This document shows, one piece after another, positions 1-7,485 of a DNA stretch of 13,096 nucleotides. The stretch covers positions 1 to 13,096 of the forward strand of contig JANMQK010000285.1 in assembly GCA_031370485.1 (NCBI GenBank), written 5' to 3'. The position numbers were made by a program, and so were the translations under genes. The DNA is from JANMQK01 sp031370485 (GTDB lineage: Bacteria; Acidobacteriota; Polarisedimenticolia; Gp22-AA2). Position 1 is the first letter of the stretch, and each line of letters starts with the position of its first letter. The notes below the pieces were generated by a model. That model did no database searches. It was not told the origin of the DNA and saw only the letters and a list, made by a program, of their open reading frames with translations.

Positions 1-140
1 TTTTTGGGAAGGGGGTGCGATGCCCCCGCTGCCCCGCAACTGTGAGCGGTAGCGAAAACCGGTGAATCCCACTGGGGACCTCGGGTCCCTGGGAAGGGCC
101 GGCCAGTAGAGAGCCGCAAGCCAGGACACCAGCCCGCGAC
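1..140 (+). ncRNA. Cobalamin (B12) riboswitch, 5' end cut by window edge
   Basis: The conserved core of the cobalamin riboswitch family is readable in order: GGGAA then a GGGGG/CCCCC hairpin (6-27), the CCCCGCAACTGT block (32-43) followed by GAGCGG, CCACTGG (69-75), GGGAAGG (91-97) and the B12 box AAGCCAGGACACC (118-130). The B12 box differs from the usual AAGCCAGGAGACC by one base. The 5' strand of the closing P1 helix should lie just upstream of base 1, so the element is truncated by the window. This RNA class binds adenosyl- or hydroxo-cobalamin and normally lowers expression of B12 uptake or synthesis genes when the ligand is plentiful. It precedes a four-gene operon containing a BtuB-like receptor, which fits. 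The 3' limit is approximate. Confidence 0.95.
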
Positions 141-185
141 ATCGCTTCGTGACGGTCCTTTCGCGGGAAAGGCTCCTCGAGCACG

Positions 186-269
186 CCCCGACGGCGCCTC
201 GCTTCCGCGAAGTCGGGGTGTTGGTATTTTTGCCCCGGCCCGTCGCGAGGCTGTTCGCCTCGAGGGGGG
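186..269 (+). promoter_or_regulatory. Candidate riboswitch expression platform (competing helices and SD)
   Basis: Between the riboswitch core and the first start codon several helices can be drawn. Stem A pairs 186-192 (CCCCGAC) with 212-218 (GTCGGGG) and is followed by a five-T run at 227-231. Stem B pairs 214-218 with 233-237 and shares bases with stem A, so the two exclude each other. A third hairpin, 246-251 with 257-262, abuts the purine-rich Shine-Dalgarno sequence at 262-269, five bases before the ATG at 275. The CCCC at 233-236 could also pair with the SD G-run. Whether control is by termination or by SD masking is not decided by the sequence; the T run lies farther from stem A than in a typical intrinsic terminator. 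Confidence 0.4.
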
Positions 270-274
270 TCGTC

Positions 275-1558
275 ATGAAGTCCGGGCAGTTCACCCGCCG
301 TACGATCGGCGCGGCTCCTATCGCCGTTCGCGGTTCGCTCGCCGCTGCTTCCATCCTGTCCCTCGCCCTCGGACTGGCGCCGCCCGCGTTCGCGCAGGCC
401 ACCACGAACTGTTTCGCCGACCGCGTCGTCTCGTTCACCATCGGCACGGTGAGCGCGCCGCCGGCGTTCAACTCCTGGCAGCCGGGGATCGTCCTCGGCC
501 CGCCCGGGAGCGCCACCCCCACGACCGGCACAACCTCGGTCATGTCGCTGGGGCGCGGGGGGGAGATCGTCCTCGAGTTCACCGACAACGAGATCATCGA
601 CGGGCCGGGACCGGACTTCATCCTGTTCGAGAACCCGTTTTTCTGCACGGCGCCGCCGCAGAGCGCGGTGGACGGCTTCAGTGTTTTTGCCGAGCCGGGA
701 ATCGTCGCGGTGAGCGAGGACGGGGTCGAGTTCCGCACCTTCCCCTACAACAGCGCGGCGCTCTCGCAGGTGGTATCGCAGTGCAGCGACAAGGCGCTCA
801 TCCAGAGTCTCGTCGGTCTGATGGGGATCACCCCTAATTTCACCGGCAACTACACCCTTCCCGACGACCCGCTGGCCTACGACGCCGCGGCCCCCGGAGG
901 GGTCTCGGGGCACGGGGGGGACGCCTTCGACCTCGCGACGGTCGGATTGCAGCGCGCCCGCTTCGTGCGCATCACCGACCCGAACCTGTCGATCAGCCTG
1001 CCCGGGTCGGCGGAGGGGCTCGACCTCGACGCCGCCGTGGCGCTCCACTCCATCCCCCGGCTCGGGCCGGGCCAAATTGACACGGACATGGACGGCCTGT
1101 CGGACGAGGCGGAGGCCTTCCTCTACCACACCAACCCCCTCGACCCCGACACCGACGGCGACGGGGTCACGGACGGCCAGGAGGCGGCGACATGCCGTGA
1201 TCCGCGCGTCCCAGGTACCGAGCCGTTCTTTCTCCCGGTCCTGGGACTCGAGGTCTACCAGGCCTCGCCGACCCTCCTGCGCTGGAACTTCCTCGGAGCG
1301 GGAATCACCTACGACGCCGTTCGCGGCGGGATCGCGGCGCTGCGCTCGATCGGCGGGATGACCGACCTCGGTGTCGTCACCTGTCTCGAGAACGACTCGA
1401 CCGACCTGACGACGCGCGGCCTCGCGGATGCTGCGGTGCCGCTCACCGGGCAGTCGTTTTTCTACCTGGTCCGGCAGACCCCCCGCGGGAGCGGCCTGGG
1501 CTACGGCGCCTCGACCGCGCACGAGCCGCGCACCCCGGCCTCCGGGGACTGCCTGTGA
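275..1558 (+). CDS. Secreted cell-surface protein with TSP3-type calcium-binding stretch, B12-regulated
   Basis: A 427-residue exported protein. ATG 275 is chosen because it has a strong SD (262-269) and is followed at once by a basic n-region, a hydrophobic core and an AFA|QA-like signal peptidase site near residue 36; an in-frame GTG at 149 would overlap the riboswitch leader. The mature N-terminal domain carries DGPGPDF (about 109-115) with a following FEN, then GGDAFDL (about 214-220) and GLDLDA (about 250). I recognise this pattern from 'cell surface proteins' encoded beside BtuB-type receptors. Residues about 269-310 hold two DTDxDG-type repeats with alternating Asp, as in thrombospondin type 3 calcium-binding repeats. 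The C-terminal ~110 residues look like a beta-rich, Fn3-like module. It is the first gene of the operon, 4 bases overlapping the receptor. A role in surface cobalamin capture is inferred from position; no ligand-binding residue is identifiable. Confidence 0.85.
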   Translation: MKSGQFTRRTIGAAPIAVRGSLAAASILSLALGLAPPAFAQATTNCFADRVVSFTIGTVSAPPAFNSWQPGIVLGPPGSATPTTGTTSVMSLGRGGEIVLEFTDNEIIDGPGPDFILFENPFFCTAPPQSAVDGFSVFAEPGIVAVSEDGVEFRTFPYNSAALSQVVSQCSDKALIQSLVGLMGITPNFTGNYTLPDDPLAYDAAAPGGVSGHGGDAFDLATVGLQRARFVRITDPNLSISLPGSAEGLDLDAAVALHSIPRLGPGQIDTDMDGLSDEAEAFLYHTNPLDPDTDGDGVTDGQEAATCRDPRVPGTEPFFLPVLGLEVYQASPTLLRWNFLGAGITYDAVRGGIAALRSIGGMTDLGVVTCLENDSTDLTTRGLADAAVPLTGQSFFYLVRQTPRGSGLGYGASTAHEPRTPASGDCL

Positions 1559-3591
1559 GCCGGGACGCAGGCCGGCCCGCCCGCGGCCCGCGGCCGCCTG
1601 TCCGGCCGGCGATCGTCATTCTCTCGCTCGTCCTTCCCGCCCTGGCGTCCCGGGCGGCTGCCGCGGACCAGGAGCCGCGGGTGCCGGTCGAGACGGTCAC
1701 GGTGCGGGGAGAGGCCGAGGGAGGGGCCGCCCTCGATCCGACCGCGTTCGCCACCGTGATCCGGGCCGAGGATTTCGCCGGGAGGGTCACCTCACTGGGC
1801 GAGCTGCTGCGGCAGACGGTCGGGGTCCAGGTGAGAAGTCTAGGGGGAGAGTTCGCGACCGTCTCGATCAGAGGCTCGACGGCCGAGCAGGTGGTGGTCT
1901 ATCTCGATGGCGTGCCGCTCAACCGGGCGCTCGGCGGGGCGGTCAACCTGGCCGACCTCCCTCTCGGGCAGATCGAGTCGATCGAGATCTACCGCGGCTT
2001 CACGCCGAGTTCCCTGTCCGAGGCCTCGATCGGCGGCGCCGTGCTGATCCACACCCGACGGCCGGACGGAAGAAGGGCGGGCGCCGCGTCGGCATCGTTC
2101 GGGTCTTTCGAGACGGGCGAGCTGTCCGGGTCGTTCTCCGGCTCTCGGGGCCGCGCCGATTACCGGGCGGGTCTCGATGCCGCGGCGAGCGGTGGCGACT
2201 TCCGCTACCTGGACGACAACGGCACCGACTTCACGACCGACGACGACGAGACGGTCCGCCGGGTGAACAACGGCTTCCACCGCCTTCACCTGTCGGGCGG
2301 CGCCGTGGTGCGGGCCGGCGAGCGGACCCGTTTCGAGGTCAGCGCCGACGTCCTGCGGCGCGACCAGGGCGTGCCCGGGATCGGGGCGATCTCCTCCCCG
2401 ACCGCCCGCTTCGACATGACACGGGAGATCCTTCGTTCCTCCATCGAAGCCCCGGGGTTGCTCGACGGCCGGCTGCTCGTCCGCGGCGCATTCGACGTCA
2501 CGCGCTACGCGGAGTCCTACGACAACCGCGAAGGGCCGGTCTTCACGACCCGCACCGACAACCGGATCGGCTCTTTCGGCCAGGAGGCCGGCTTCGTCTT
2601 CGTCCCGACCCGCCGCCAGGCGATCTCGTTCCTGGCGGCGCACCGCAGGGAGACGGCCGATCTCGCAGAGCTTCTCGTCGAACCGTCCGACCGCGGATCG
2701 GCGGCGCGCGACAGCATCGTGCTGACGCTCGAGGATCAGGTCTCGTTCGCTTCCGGGCGGGTCCTTCTGAACCCGTCGCTGCGCCGCGAAATCTACACGA
2801 GCACTTTCCGGCCCGGCCCGGCCGCCGGCCTCGTGCCTCTCCCCCCCGCCGCGGAGGAAAGCGAAGTCACCGGCAAGATCGGGTTCCGGGTACGCGCCGG
2901 CGAGCGTCTGACCGTGAAGGGAAACGCCGGCCGTTTCGTGCGGGTCCCCGATTTCATCGAAATTTTCGGCAACCGCGGCTCCGTTCGTGGCAACCCGGCC
3001 CTCCTCCCCGAGCGCGGCACGAGCGCCGACATCGGGATTGCGTTCTCGCGGCGCGCCGGGCCGCTCCTGAGGCAACTGAAGGTGGAAGGGACCCTGTTTG
3101 AGACGCGCGCGGACGACCTGGTCGTCTACCAGTCGGTGGCGCAGGGTATCGTCGTCACGCAGAACTATGGCCGCGCCCGTGTGCGCGGGGCCGAGCTGAG
3201 TCTTTCTTTCGCCGCCGGTCCGCGCTTCAGCGGCAGCCTGAACGCCACGCGCCAGCGGGCCGTCAACATCAGCGGCGACCCGAACGACGGGAGGCTTCTC
3301 CCCGGCCGGACGTCGGACGAGGTGAGCGCGAGCGCCGCGGTCGCGCTCGGCGGCGGGCGGCTTTTCTACGAGTTCACCTACGTCGGGCGGAACTATGTGG
3401 ACGTCCAGAACACCCCGAGCGCGGCGCTGCCGGCGCGCTACCTGCACGACATCGGGTACCACCTGCGATTGCGGCGGGGCCTCACCCTGACCGCGGAGAT
3501 CGACAACCTGACGGGACGACGCACGCTCGACGTGGCGCGGTTCCCGCTGCCCGGCCGCAGTTTTTCCGGGAGGCTCGCGTGGGAATTCTGA
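1555..3591 (+). CDS. btuB: TonB-dependent outer-membrane receptor, BtuB-like (cobalamin uptake)
   Basis: A 678-residue outer-membrane beta-barrel transporter, expected to move cobalamin into the periplasm using TonB/ExbBD energy. It starts at GTG 1555, overlapping the previous stop as GTGA, so translation is probably coupled. There is a signal peptide (hydrophobic about 19-36, ending near AAAA|DQ) and a TonB-box-like stretch VETVTV at about 44-49. The plug domain covers about 60-165, with the typical SIRGSTAEQVVVYLDGVPLN pattern and IESIEIYRG. The barrel has many alternating beta strands from about 175, and the chain ends in ...RLAWEF with the terminal Phe typical of outer-membrane proteins. 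It is somewhat longer than E. coli BtuB (about 600 residues). Substrate assignment rests mainly on the cobalamin riboswitch and neighbours, because plug/barrel sequence alone does not prove specificity. Confidence 0.9.
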   Translation: MSRDAGRPARGPRPPVRPAIVILSLVLPALASRAAAADQEPRVPVETVTVRGEAEGGAALDPTAFATVIRAEDFAGRVTSLGELLRQTVGVQVRSLGGEFATVSIRGSTAEQVVVYLDGVPLNRALGGAVNLADLPLGQIESIEIYRGFTPSSLSEASIGGAVLIHTRRPDGRRAGAASASFGSFETGELSGSFSGSRGRADYRAGLDAAASGGDFRYLDDNGTDFTTDDDETVRRVNNGFHRLHLSGGAVVRAGERTRFEVSADVLRRDQGVPGIGAISSPTARFDMTREILRSSIEAPGLLDGRLLVRGAFDVTRYAESYDNREGPVFTTRTDNRIGSFGQEAGFVFVPTRRQAISFLAAHRRETADLAELLVEPSDRGSAARDSIVLTLEDQVSFASGRVLLNPSLRREIYTSTFRPGPAAGLVPLPPAAEESEVTGKIGFRVRAGERLTVKGNAGRFVRVPDFIEIFGNRGSVRGNPALLPERGTSADIGIAFSRRAGPLLRQLKVEGTLFETRADDLVVYQSVAQGIVVTQNYGRARVRGAELSLSFAAGPRFSGSLNATRQRAVNISGDPNDGRLLPGRTSDEVSASAAVALGGGRLFYEFTYVGRNYVDVQNTPSAALPARYLHDIGYHLRLRRGLTLTAEIDNLTGRRTLDVARFPLPGRSFSGRLAWEF

Positions 3592-5135
3592 TGCGCGGGG
3601 CGCTTGCCGCCCTTCTCGTCGCGCTCGGCTGCCTGTGCTGCGGGCCGGCCGCGGGCGGGCGGGGGTCACGAGAGCCGCCTGGTCCCGGGCGCCGTCTCGA
3701 CCCGATCTATGACGTCGCCGTCAGCTACCCCGGCGTCGTGATCATCATCGGCGGATTGTCCTACCAGGGGCTCGATTTCGACCTGGAAATCACATTTGAC
3801 GACGAGACCCTGCGCGACGCCGACCCGGCCTACCGCGCCGAGGCGCGTGTCGTGTCGGTGATGGCGGGAGGGGTGGCGCAGGAATACGAGGTGCAGGGAC
3901 CGCTGGTCATCCAGGGAAGCCTTGCAGGCGACGACTTTTCAACCGGGCTTTTCGGCCCGATCCGGATCGCCACTTCGACGCTCCTCCTGGACTTGTCCGG
4001 AACGCTTGAGGATTCCGCGCGCCGCGTGACCGGGGCGGCGTCCCTTTTCGGCACCACCGCTCCCGGCTCGTTCCACGCGGTCAAGCGGCGGCGATACCTC
4101 GTCGCCGGAACCGACCGGCAGGTGATCGGCAAGGTCTCGGTCGTGAGCGTCCGTTACGACACGCTCTTCACCGTCGCCGACGACCTCGAGTTGATCAGCA
4201 GCGACCCGGTGGCCCGTGTCGAGGACGGGCGCCCGTTCATCGTCAACCGCTTCTCCTTCGACAACCTGCAGGGGCTCGACCCCCGGGCATCGTTCGCGAC
4301 CGCTTTCCAGTACTCGGTCGGGAACGGCGCGAACCCGCACGACGTGGTGGTCCTCCCTCCGGAGGAGATCCCGGGCGCCCCGGAGGGCTCGATCGGGGAG
4401 GCCTTCGTCACGCGCTACGAGCCCCCCTACAACGACGTGGCGGTCCTGGATCTGAAGGACGGGATGCTGCTCGACAGAATCGATCTCACGCCGTTCGCCC
4501 GGAACCCCGATCACCTCCCCCGCGCCGATCAGGCGCTGCTGCACGACGGGCTGCTGTACGTGACCATGCAAGACGCCAATCGCAATTTCACCCTGTTCAT
4601 GAACGGCCGCGTCCTGGTGATCGACCCGGTCGCCCGCAGGGTCATCGACATCATCGAGTTGGAGGGCCAGAATCCCTTCGAGGCGCTGACCTTCTCCCGG
4701 GAGACCAGCCTCATCTACGTCGGCCTGGCGGGGATCTTCGTGCCGCAGTCGCTGACTGGCGGGATCGAGACCATCGACCCCGCGACCCGCCGCGCGAATC
4801 TCTTGGTGGACGACGACGCGCTGGGCGGCAACGTGGGGGCGGTGACCTTGGCCTCCGCCTCGCGCGGGTACTGTGTCGTCACCGATGCTTCGTTCCGCAA
4901 CTATGTCAAGGCGTTCGACCCGGTCAGCGGTGAAGTCCTCGGGACGATCTTCGAAAGCCCCAGCCAGATCGCCTCCCTCGAGGCCGATGGCGACGGCTAC
5001 CTGCTGGTGGGGCTGAACGACTTCTTCTCACCCGGCATCCTCGTGTTCGACGTCGGTACCGGCAAGGTCGTCGCTTCTCTACCGGCGAGGTTGCCTCCCT
5101 TCTCTCTGGCCATTCTCACAAGGAGTCTTCGATGA
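3579..5135 (+). CDS. BtuG-like YncE-type beta-propeller, probable lipoprotein, with extra N-terminal domain
   Basis: A 518-residue exported protein. The GTG start at 3579 has a good SD (GGGAGG, 3568-3573) five bases upstream; ATG 3591, which overlaps the receptor stop as TGATG, is an alternative removing four residues. The signal peptide leads to ALGC with Cys18 as a plausible lipidation site, followed by a Gly/Pro/Arg-rich linker. Residues about 45-165 form a beta-rich domain I do not recognise. From about residue 245 the chain reads as a YncE/YVTN-type propeller: NPHD at 252-255, AFVTRYE, then repeated V-x-D-x-x-x-G blades (DVAVLDLKDG, RVLVIDPVARRV, ILVFDVGTGKV). In Bacteroidetes, BtuG is a surface lipoprotein propeller that binds B12 tightly and sits on BtuB; adjacency to the BtuB-like gene suggests the same role here. 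The family is fairly clear; B12 binding is inferred. Confidence 0.8.
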   Translation: MGILMRGALAALLVALGCLCCGPAAGGRGSREPPGPGRRLDPIYDVAVSYPGVVIIIGGLSYQGLDFDLEITFDDETLRDADPAYRAEARVVSVMAGGVAQEYEVQGPLVIQGSLAGDDFSTGLFGPIRIATSTLLLDLSGTLEDSARRVTGAASLFGTTAPGSFHAVKRRRYLVAGTDRQVIGKVSVVSVRYDTLFTVADDLELISSDPVARVEDGRPFIVNRFSFDNLQGLDPRASFATAFQYSVGNGANPHDVVVLPPEEIPGAPEGSIGEAFVTRYEPPYNDVAVLDLKDGMLLDRIDLTPFARNPDHLPRADQALLHDGLLYVTMQDANRNFTLFMNGRVLVIDPVARRVIDIIELEGQNPFEALTFSRETSLIYVGLAGIFVPQSLTGGIETIDPATRRANLLVDDDALGGNVGAVTLASASRGYCVVTDASFRNYVKAFDPVSGEVLGTIFESPSQIASLEADGDGYLLVGLNDFFSPGILVFDVGTGKVVASLPARLPPFSLAILTRSLR

Positions 5136-6049
5136 GACGCACGAACAGCACGACGGCAGCGATTTCCGCGATCCTCCTGGCCTCCTGGACCCTGTCGGCC
5201 GCCGCCTGGGCCGTCCCGACGGCCTCCGGGCCCGACGCCGGGAAACCCCGGCCGCGCCGGGCCGGGGTGGTCGAGAGATTCGGCGTCAACCCGCTTTCGG
5301 GCCGGAACTGGAATCCCTTCTTTGGCGAGGGAGAGGTCGCGGCGCGCTTCACCTACATTGCCGCGGAGCCGCCGCACTTCCCCGGCGACCGCCGGGGGTC
5401 TCTGAGGGTGCTCTACGACACGACGGTCCCGACCGCGCGCATCTCGACCCCGATCAGAGATGTCCTGTCGGCGAACGAGGACTTCGGCTTCGGCGCAATC
5501 CTGACCATCCGGTCGTCGGGGTTCGCGGCCAGCCCGGACGGCTTCTCGCAGATCGCCTTCGGGCTCTGGAACGCCCGGACGACCGGCCTCGGGCGCACGG
5601 CGTTCCCGTCCGACTCCTACGACCTGCTGGAGTTCGATTATTTCGCGAACGTCACGGAATTCGGCGGGCCGTTTCTCTCCCCCACCGTGCTGGGCGGGAA
5701 CTCCGGTGACAATGCGTTCAACAACATCGCGTTCCAATCGGTCGAGCTGAGCCTGCCGCTCGACGAGCCGCTCCTCTGCGAGTTCCGCCACGACGCCGCC
5801 ACCCGCCGCCTGGCGCTCAGGGTGAGCCGCCACCTGCGTGGCGGGAGGTTCACCCCGATCCCAGGCGCCGAGGCCACGGTCGATCTGTCACGTCTGAGCC
5901 CGGGATTCCTGGTGGACGTCGCCGGCATCGCCGGGTACTTCGAAGGGTTCCCGTCGCTGCACGCAGAGGTCGACTACGACCTCCTTTACGTCGGCCACCT
6001 GCCGGAGCCGTTCCGCATTGTGCGGGCCCGGACTCGCGCCGGGAGGTGA
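5132..6049 (+). CDS. Secreted protein of unknown family, last gene of B12-riboswitch operon
   Basis: A 305-residue exported protein. The ATG overlaps the previous stop as ATGA and has a strong SD, AAGGAG at 5120-5125, six bases upstream. A signal peptide spans about 1-27 (AWA|VPT-like cleavage). The mature part is rich in predicted beta strands and aromatic residues, with stretches such as VVERFGV, GSLRVLYDTTVPTAR and DLLEFDYFANVTEFGG, and with VELSLPLDEPLLCEF near the middle. This suggests a jelly-roll or LamG-like sandwich, but I recognise no named domain and no catalytic motif. No C-terminal sorting signal or membrane anchor is apparent. It shares the transcript with the BtuB-like and BtuG-like genes, so an accessory role in cobalamin capture, comparable to the extra surface proteins of Bacteroidetes B12 loci, is a reasonable guess and no more than that. 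Confidence 0.75.
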   Translation: MRRTNSTTAAISAILLASWTLSAAAWAVPTASGPDAGKPRPRRAGVVERFGVNPLSGRNWNPFFGEGEVAARFTYIAAEPPHFPGDRRGSLRVLYDTTVPTARISTPIRDVLSANEDFGFGAILTIRSSGFAASPDGFSQIAFGLWNARTTGLGRTAFPSDSYDLLEFDYFANVTEFGGPFLSPTVLGGNSGDNAFNNIAFQSVELSLPLDEPLLCEFRHDAATRRLALRVSRHLRGGRFTPIPGAEATVDLSRLSPGFLVDVAGIAGYFEGFPSLHAEVDYDLLYVGHLPEPFRIVRARTRAGR

Positions 6050-6070
6050 CGGGCCGCGGGAACCGGCCCG
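6050..6070 (+). terminator. Possible intrinsic terminator between convergent genes
   Basis: A 7-bp perfect GC stem (CGGGCCG at 6050-6056 with CGGCCCG at 6064-6070) with a 7-base loop lies directly after the stop of the last B12-operon gene and before the convergent YceI gene. On the + strand it is followed, after a few bases, by a moderately U-rich run (TATTTCTT, 6076-6083). On the - strand no T run follows. The position is good but the tail is imperfect. Confidence 0.45.
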
Positions 6071-6074
6071 CGCG

Positions 6075-6752
6075 CTATTTCTTCGTCGGTTCGGCCGGCT
6101 TGGCCTCCGCCGCCGGCTTGGCAGGCGGGATCATCGCCTCGATGTTGAGAAGGATGTCGACGTCGTTCCCGAGGACGTAGCCGCCACCCTCGAGCACCTT
6201 GTTCCAGGCGACACCGAAATCCTGGCGGTTGATCTTTGTCCGCGCCTCGAAGCCGGCCCGGCGGCCGCCCCATGCGTCGGGCCCGACGCCGAGGAAATCG
6301 ACGTCCAGGGTCACCGGCTTGCTGACGCCGTGCATCGTCAGCGTCCCCATGATCTGGGCCTTCTTGGGGCCGAGCGCTTTCACCCCGGACGACTTGAACG
6401 TAATGTCCGGGTATTTCGCCACATCGAAGAAATCGGGCGACTTGAGATGCTTGTCGCGGTCGGCCTCATGGGTGTCGATACTCGCGGCGTCGATTTTCAC
6501 TTCGACCGAGCCGGTCGAGAGATCCTTCGGGTCGAACGCCACGCTCCCTTCGCACGAGTCGAAGCGCCCCGGCACCTTGCTGAAGAAGTGGGCGATCGAG
6601 AACCCCAGATTGCTGTGGGCAGGGTCGATCTTGTAGGTCTCGGGTGCGGCCATGGCGGAAGACAGGGCCATGAGACAGGCCGCGACGACGACGCAGGCCG
6701 TGCCGATGGCCCGCAACGTGACGTTTCTCGGGAACAGCAGCGCGTGATGCAT
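6075..6752 (-). CDS. YceI-family periplasmic lipid-binding protein
   Basis: A 225-residue exported protein of the YceI family, small lipocalin-like barrels that bind isoprenoid-type lipids in the periplasm. The signal peptide (about 1-35, AMA|APE-like cleavage) is followed by the family opening YKIDPAHSNLGFSIAH. Later family blocks are IDAASIDTHEADRDKHLKS and FFDVAKYPDITFKSS in the middle, and MHGVSKPVTLDVDFLG. The C-terminal part has the usual NRQDFGVAWNKVLEGGGYVLGNDVDILLNIEA pattern broken over the last strands, then a Pro/Ala/Lys-rich tail of about 16 residues. The ATG has a good SD (GAGGAGGG, about eight bases upstream on the - strand). It converges on the B12 operon and is divergent from the SnoaL-like gene. 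The ligand and physiological role are unknown; it is probably transcribed alone. Confidence 0.93.
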   Translation of the reverse strand: MHHALLFPRNVTLRAIGTACVVVAACLMALSSAMAAPETYKIDPAHSNLGFSIAHFFSKVPGRFDSCEGSVAFDPKDLSTGSVEVKIDAASIDTHEADRDKHLKSPDFFDVAKYPDITFKSSGVKALGPKKAQIMGTLTMHGVSKPVTLDVDFLGVGPDAWGGRRAGFEARTKINRQDFGVAWNKVLEGGGYVLGNDVDILLNIEAMIPPAKPAAEAKPAEPTKK

Positions 6753-6888
6753 CTTGGAAACCCTCCTCGAGTGTCTTGATCAGTTGAACGAACCTCGAAC
6801 GCGGTCCGAAGGCGGGTAGGGTACCGCTCCTCGCTCCTTAGGGCAACACCCACCGGGCCAACCACAGCGCCCGGGGGCGCCGTTGAGA

Positions 6889-6917
6889 TTCAGGGGACGA
6901 CGAAACGATGCGATAAT
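6889..6917 (+). promoter_or_regulatory. Possible sigma70-type promoter for the SnoaL-like gene
   Basis: GATAAT at 6912-6917 matches five of six bases of the -10 consensus. TTCAGG at 6889-6894 is a weak -35, with a 17-base spacer. Transcription would start near 6924, giving a short leader with the SD GGAGG at 6942-6946 before ATG 6952. The rest of the 199-base divergent region (6753-6951) shows no other clear signal. Confidence 0.3.
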
Positions 6918-6951
6918 GCGCGCGGGCGATGTCTTCATCGTGGAGGGAGCC

Positions 6952-7479
6952 ATGATCGAGCGGACGCAGGGGATGAACGGGTGGGATGTCGTGACGAGGG
7001 GTCTCGCGCTGACCGCCTCGCTGGCCGCGCTCGGCGCCGGACCGGGGCACGCGGGGAGTGAGCCGCACCAAGCGCCCAACCCCGCCAGGATCGTGTCGCA
7101 GGTGAGCGCCGCGGTGGCCGCCGCGGCCAACAGCCGGGACGTGGCGCTGATCGGCAAGCACTTCGCCGAGGATGCCGTCCTCATGCCCCCCAACGCCGCG
7201 ATCGTGCGCGGGCGCGCGGGGATCGAGGAGTTCTGGAAGGGACTCATCACCGGCGGGCTCGGCGAGGTCTTCATCGCTTCGATGGGGTCCGGCGCGTCGG
7301 GGGACGTGGGGTATGACGCCGGGACTTACCACATTTCCATGTCGCCCCCGGGCGCCGCGCCGGTCGTCGACAAGGGGAAGTACCTGACCGTGCTGCGGCG
7401 CGGCAAGGACGGCCGCTGGCGCATCACCTACGACATCTGGAACAGCGACCCGCCGGCGCCGCAGGCCCCGGCGAAGTAG
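6952..7479 (+). CDS. Exported SnoaL/NTF2-like (DUF4440-type) protein
   Basis: A 175-residue protein. ATG 6952 is preferred over an upstream in-frame TTG at 6883 because of the SD GGAGG at 6942-6946 and the signal peptide that follows it (hydrophobic about 17-30, then GHAG). After the signal comes a helix-rich stretch and the cone-fold pattern of NTF2-like proteins: VAAAANSRDVALIGKHFAED, then AVLMPPNAAIVRGRAGIEEFWKG (about 75-97), later GTYHISM, GKYLTVLRRGKDGRWRITYDIWNSD. This matches the SnoaL-like/DUF4440 group, whose members include isomerases, hydrolases and many proteins of unknown function. The end lies only six bases from the convergent SDR stop, with no clear terminator. Function cannot be set more precisely. 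Confidence 0.85.
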   Translation: MIERTQGMNGWDVVTRGLALTASLAALGAGPGHAGSEPHQAPNPARIVSQVSAAVAAAANSRDVALIGKHFAEDAVLMPPNAAIVRGRAGIEEFWKGLITGGLGEVFIASMGSGASGDVGYDAGTYHISMSPPGAAPVVDKGKYLTVLRRGKDGRWRITYDIWNSDPPAPQAPAK

Positions 7480-7485
7480 CGCCCG

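Noticed and set aside
186..231. Strong intrinsic terminator after the riboswitch
   Set aside because: The 7-bp stem has a 19-base loop and the T run begins about nine bases after the stem, so it is listed only as part of a possible expression platform.
149..274. In-frame GTG at 149 extending the first CDS by 42 codons
   Set aside because: It would start within the riboswitch leader and expression platform, lacks a clear SD, and puts 42 non-signal residues before a good signal peptide that begins at ATG 275.
1428..3101. 557-codon + strand open frame overlapping gene 1 and the receptor
   Set aside because: Extremely Arg/Pro/Gly-rich translation typical of an out-of-frame reading of high-GC coding DNA; the receptor frame carries the family motifs.
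1840..3669. Long open frame of 609 codons on the - strand opposite the TonB receptor
   Set aside because: Its translation is Arg/Ala/Gly/Glu-rich with no recognisable domain, and it lies antisense to a clearly real receptor gene; high GC content produces such open frames.
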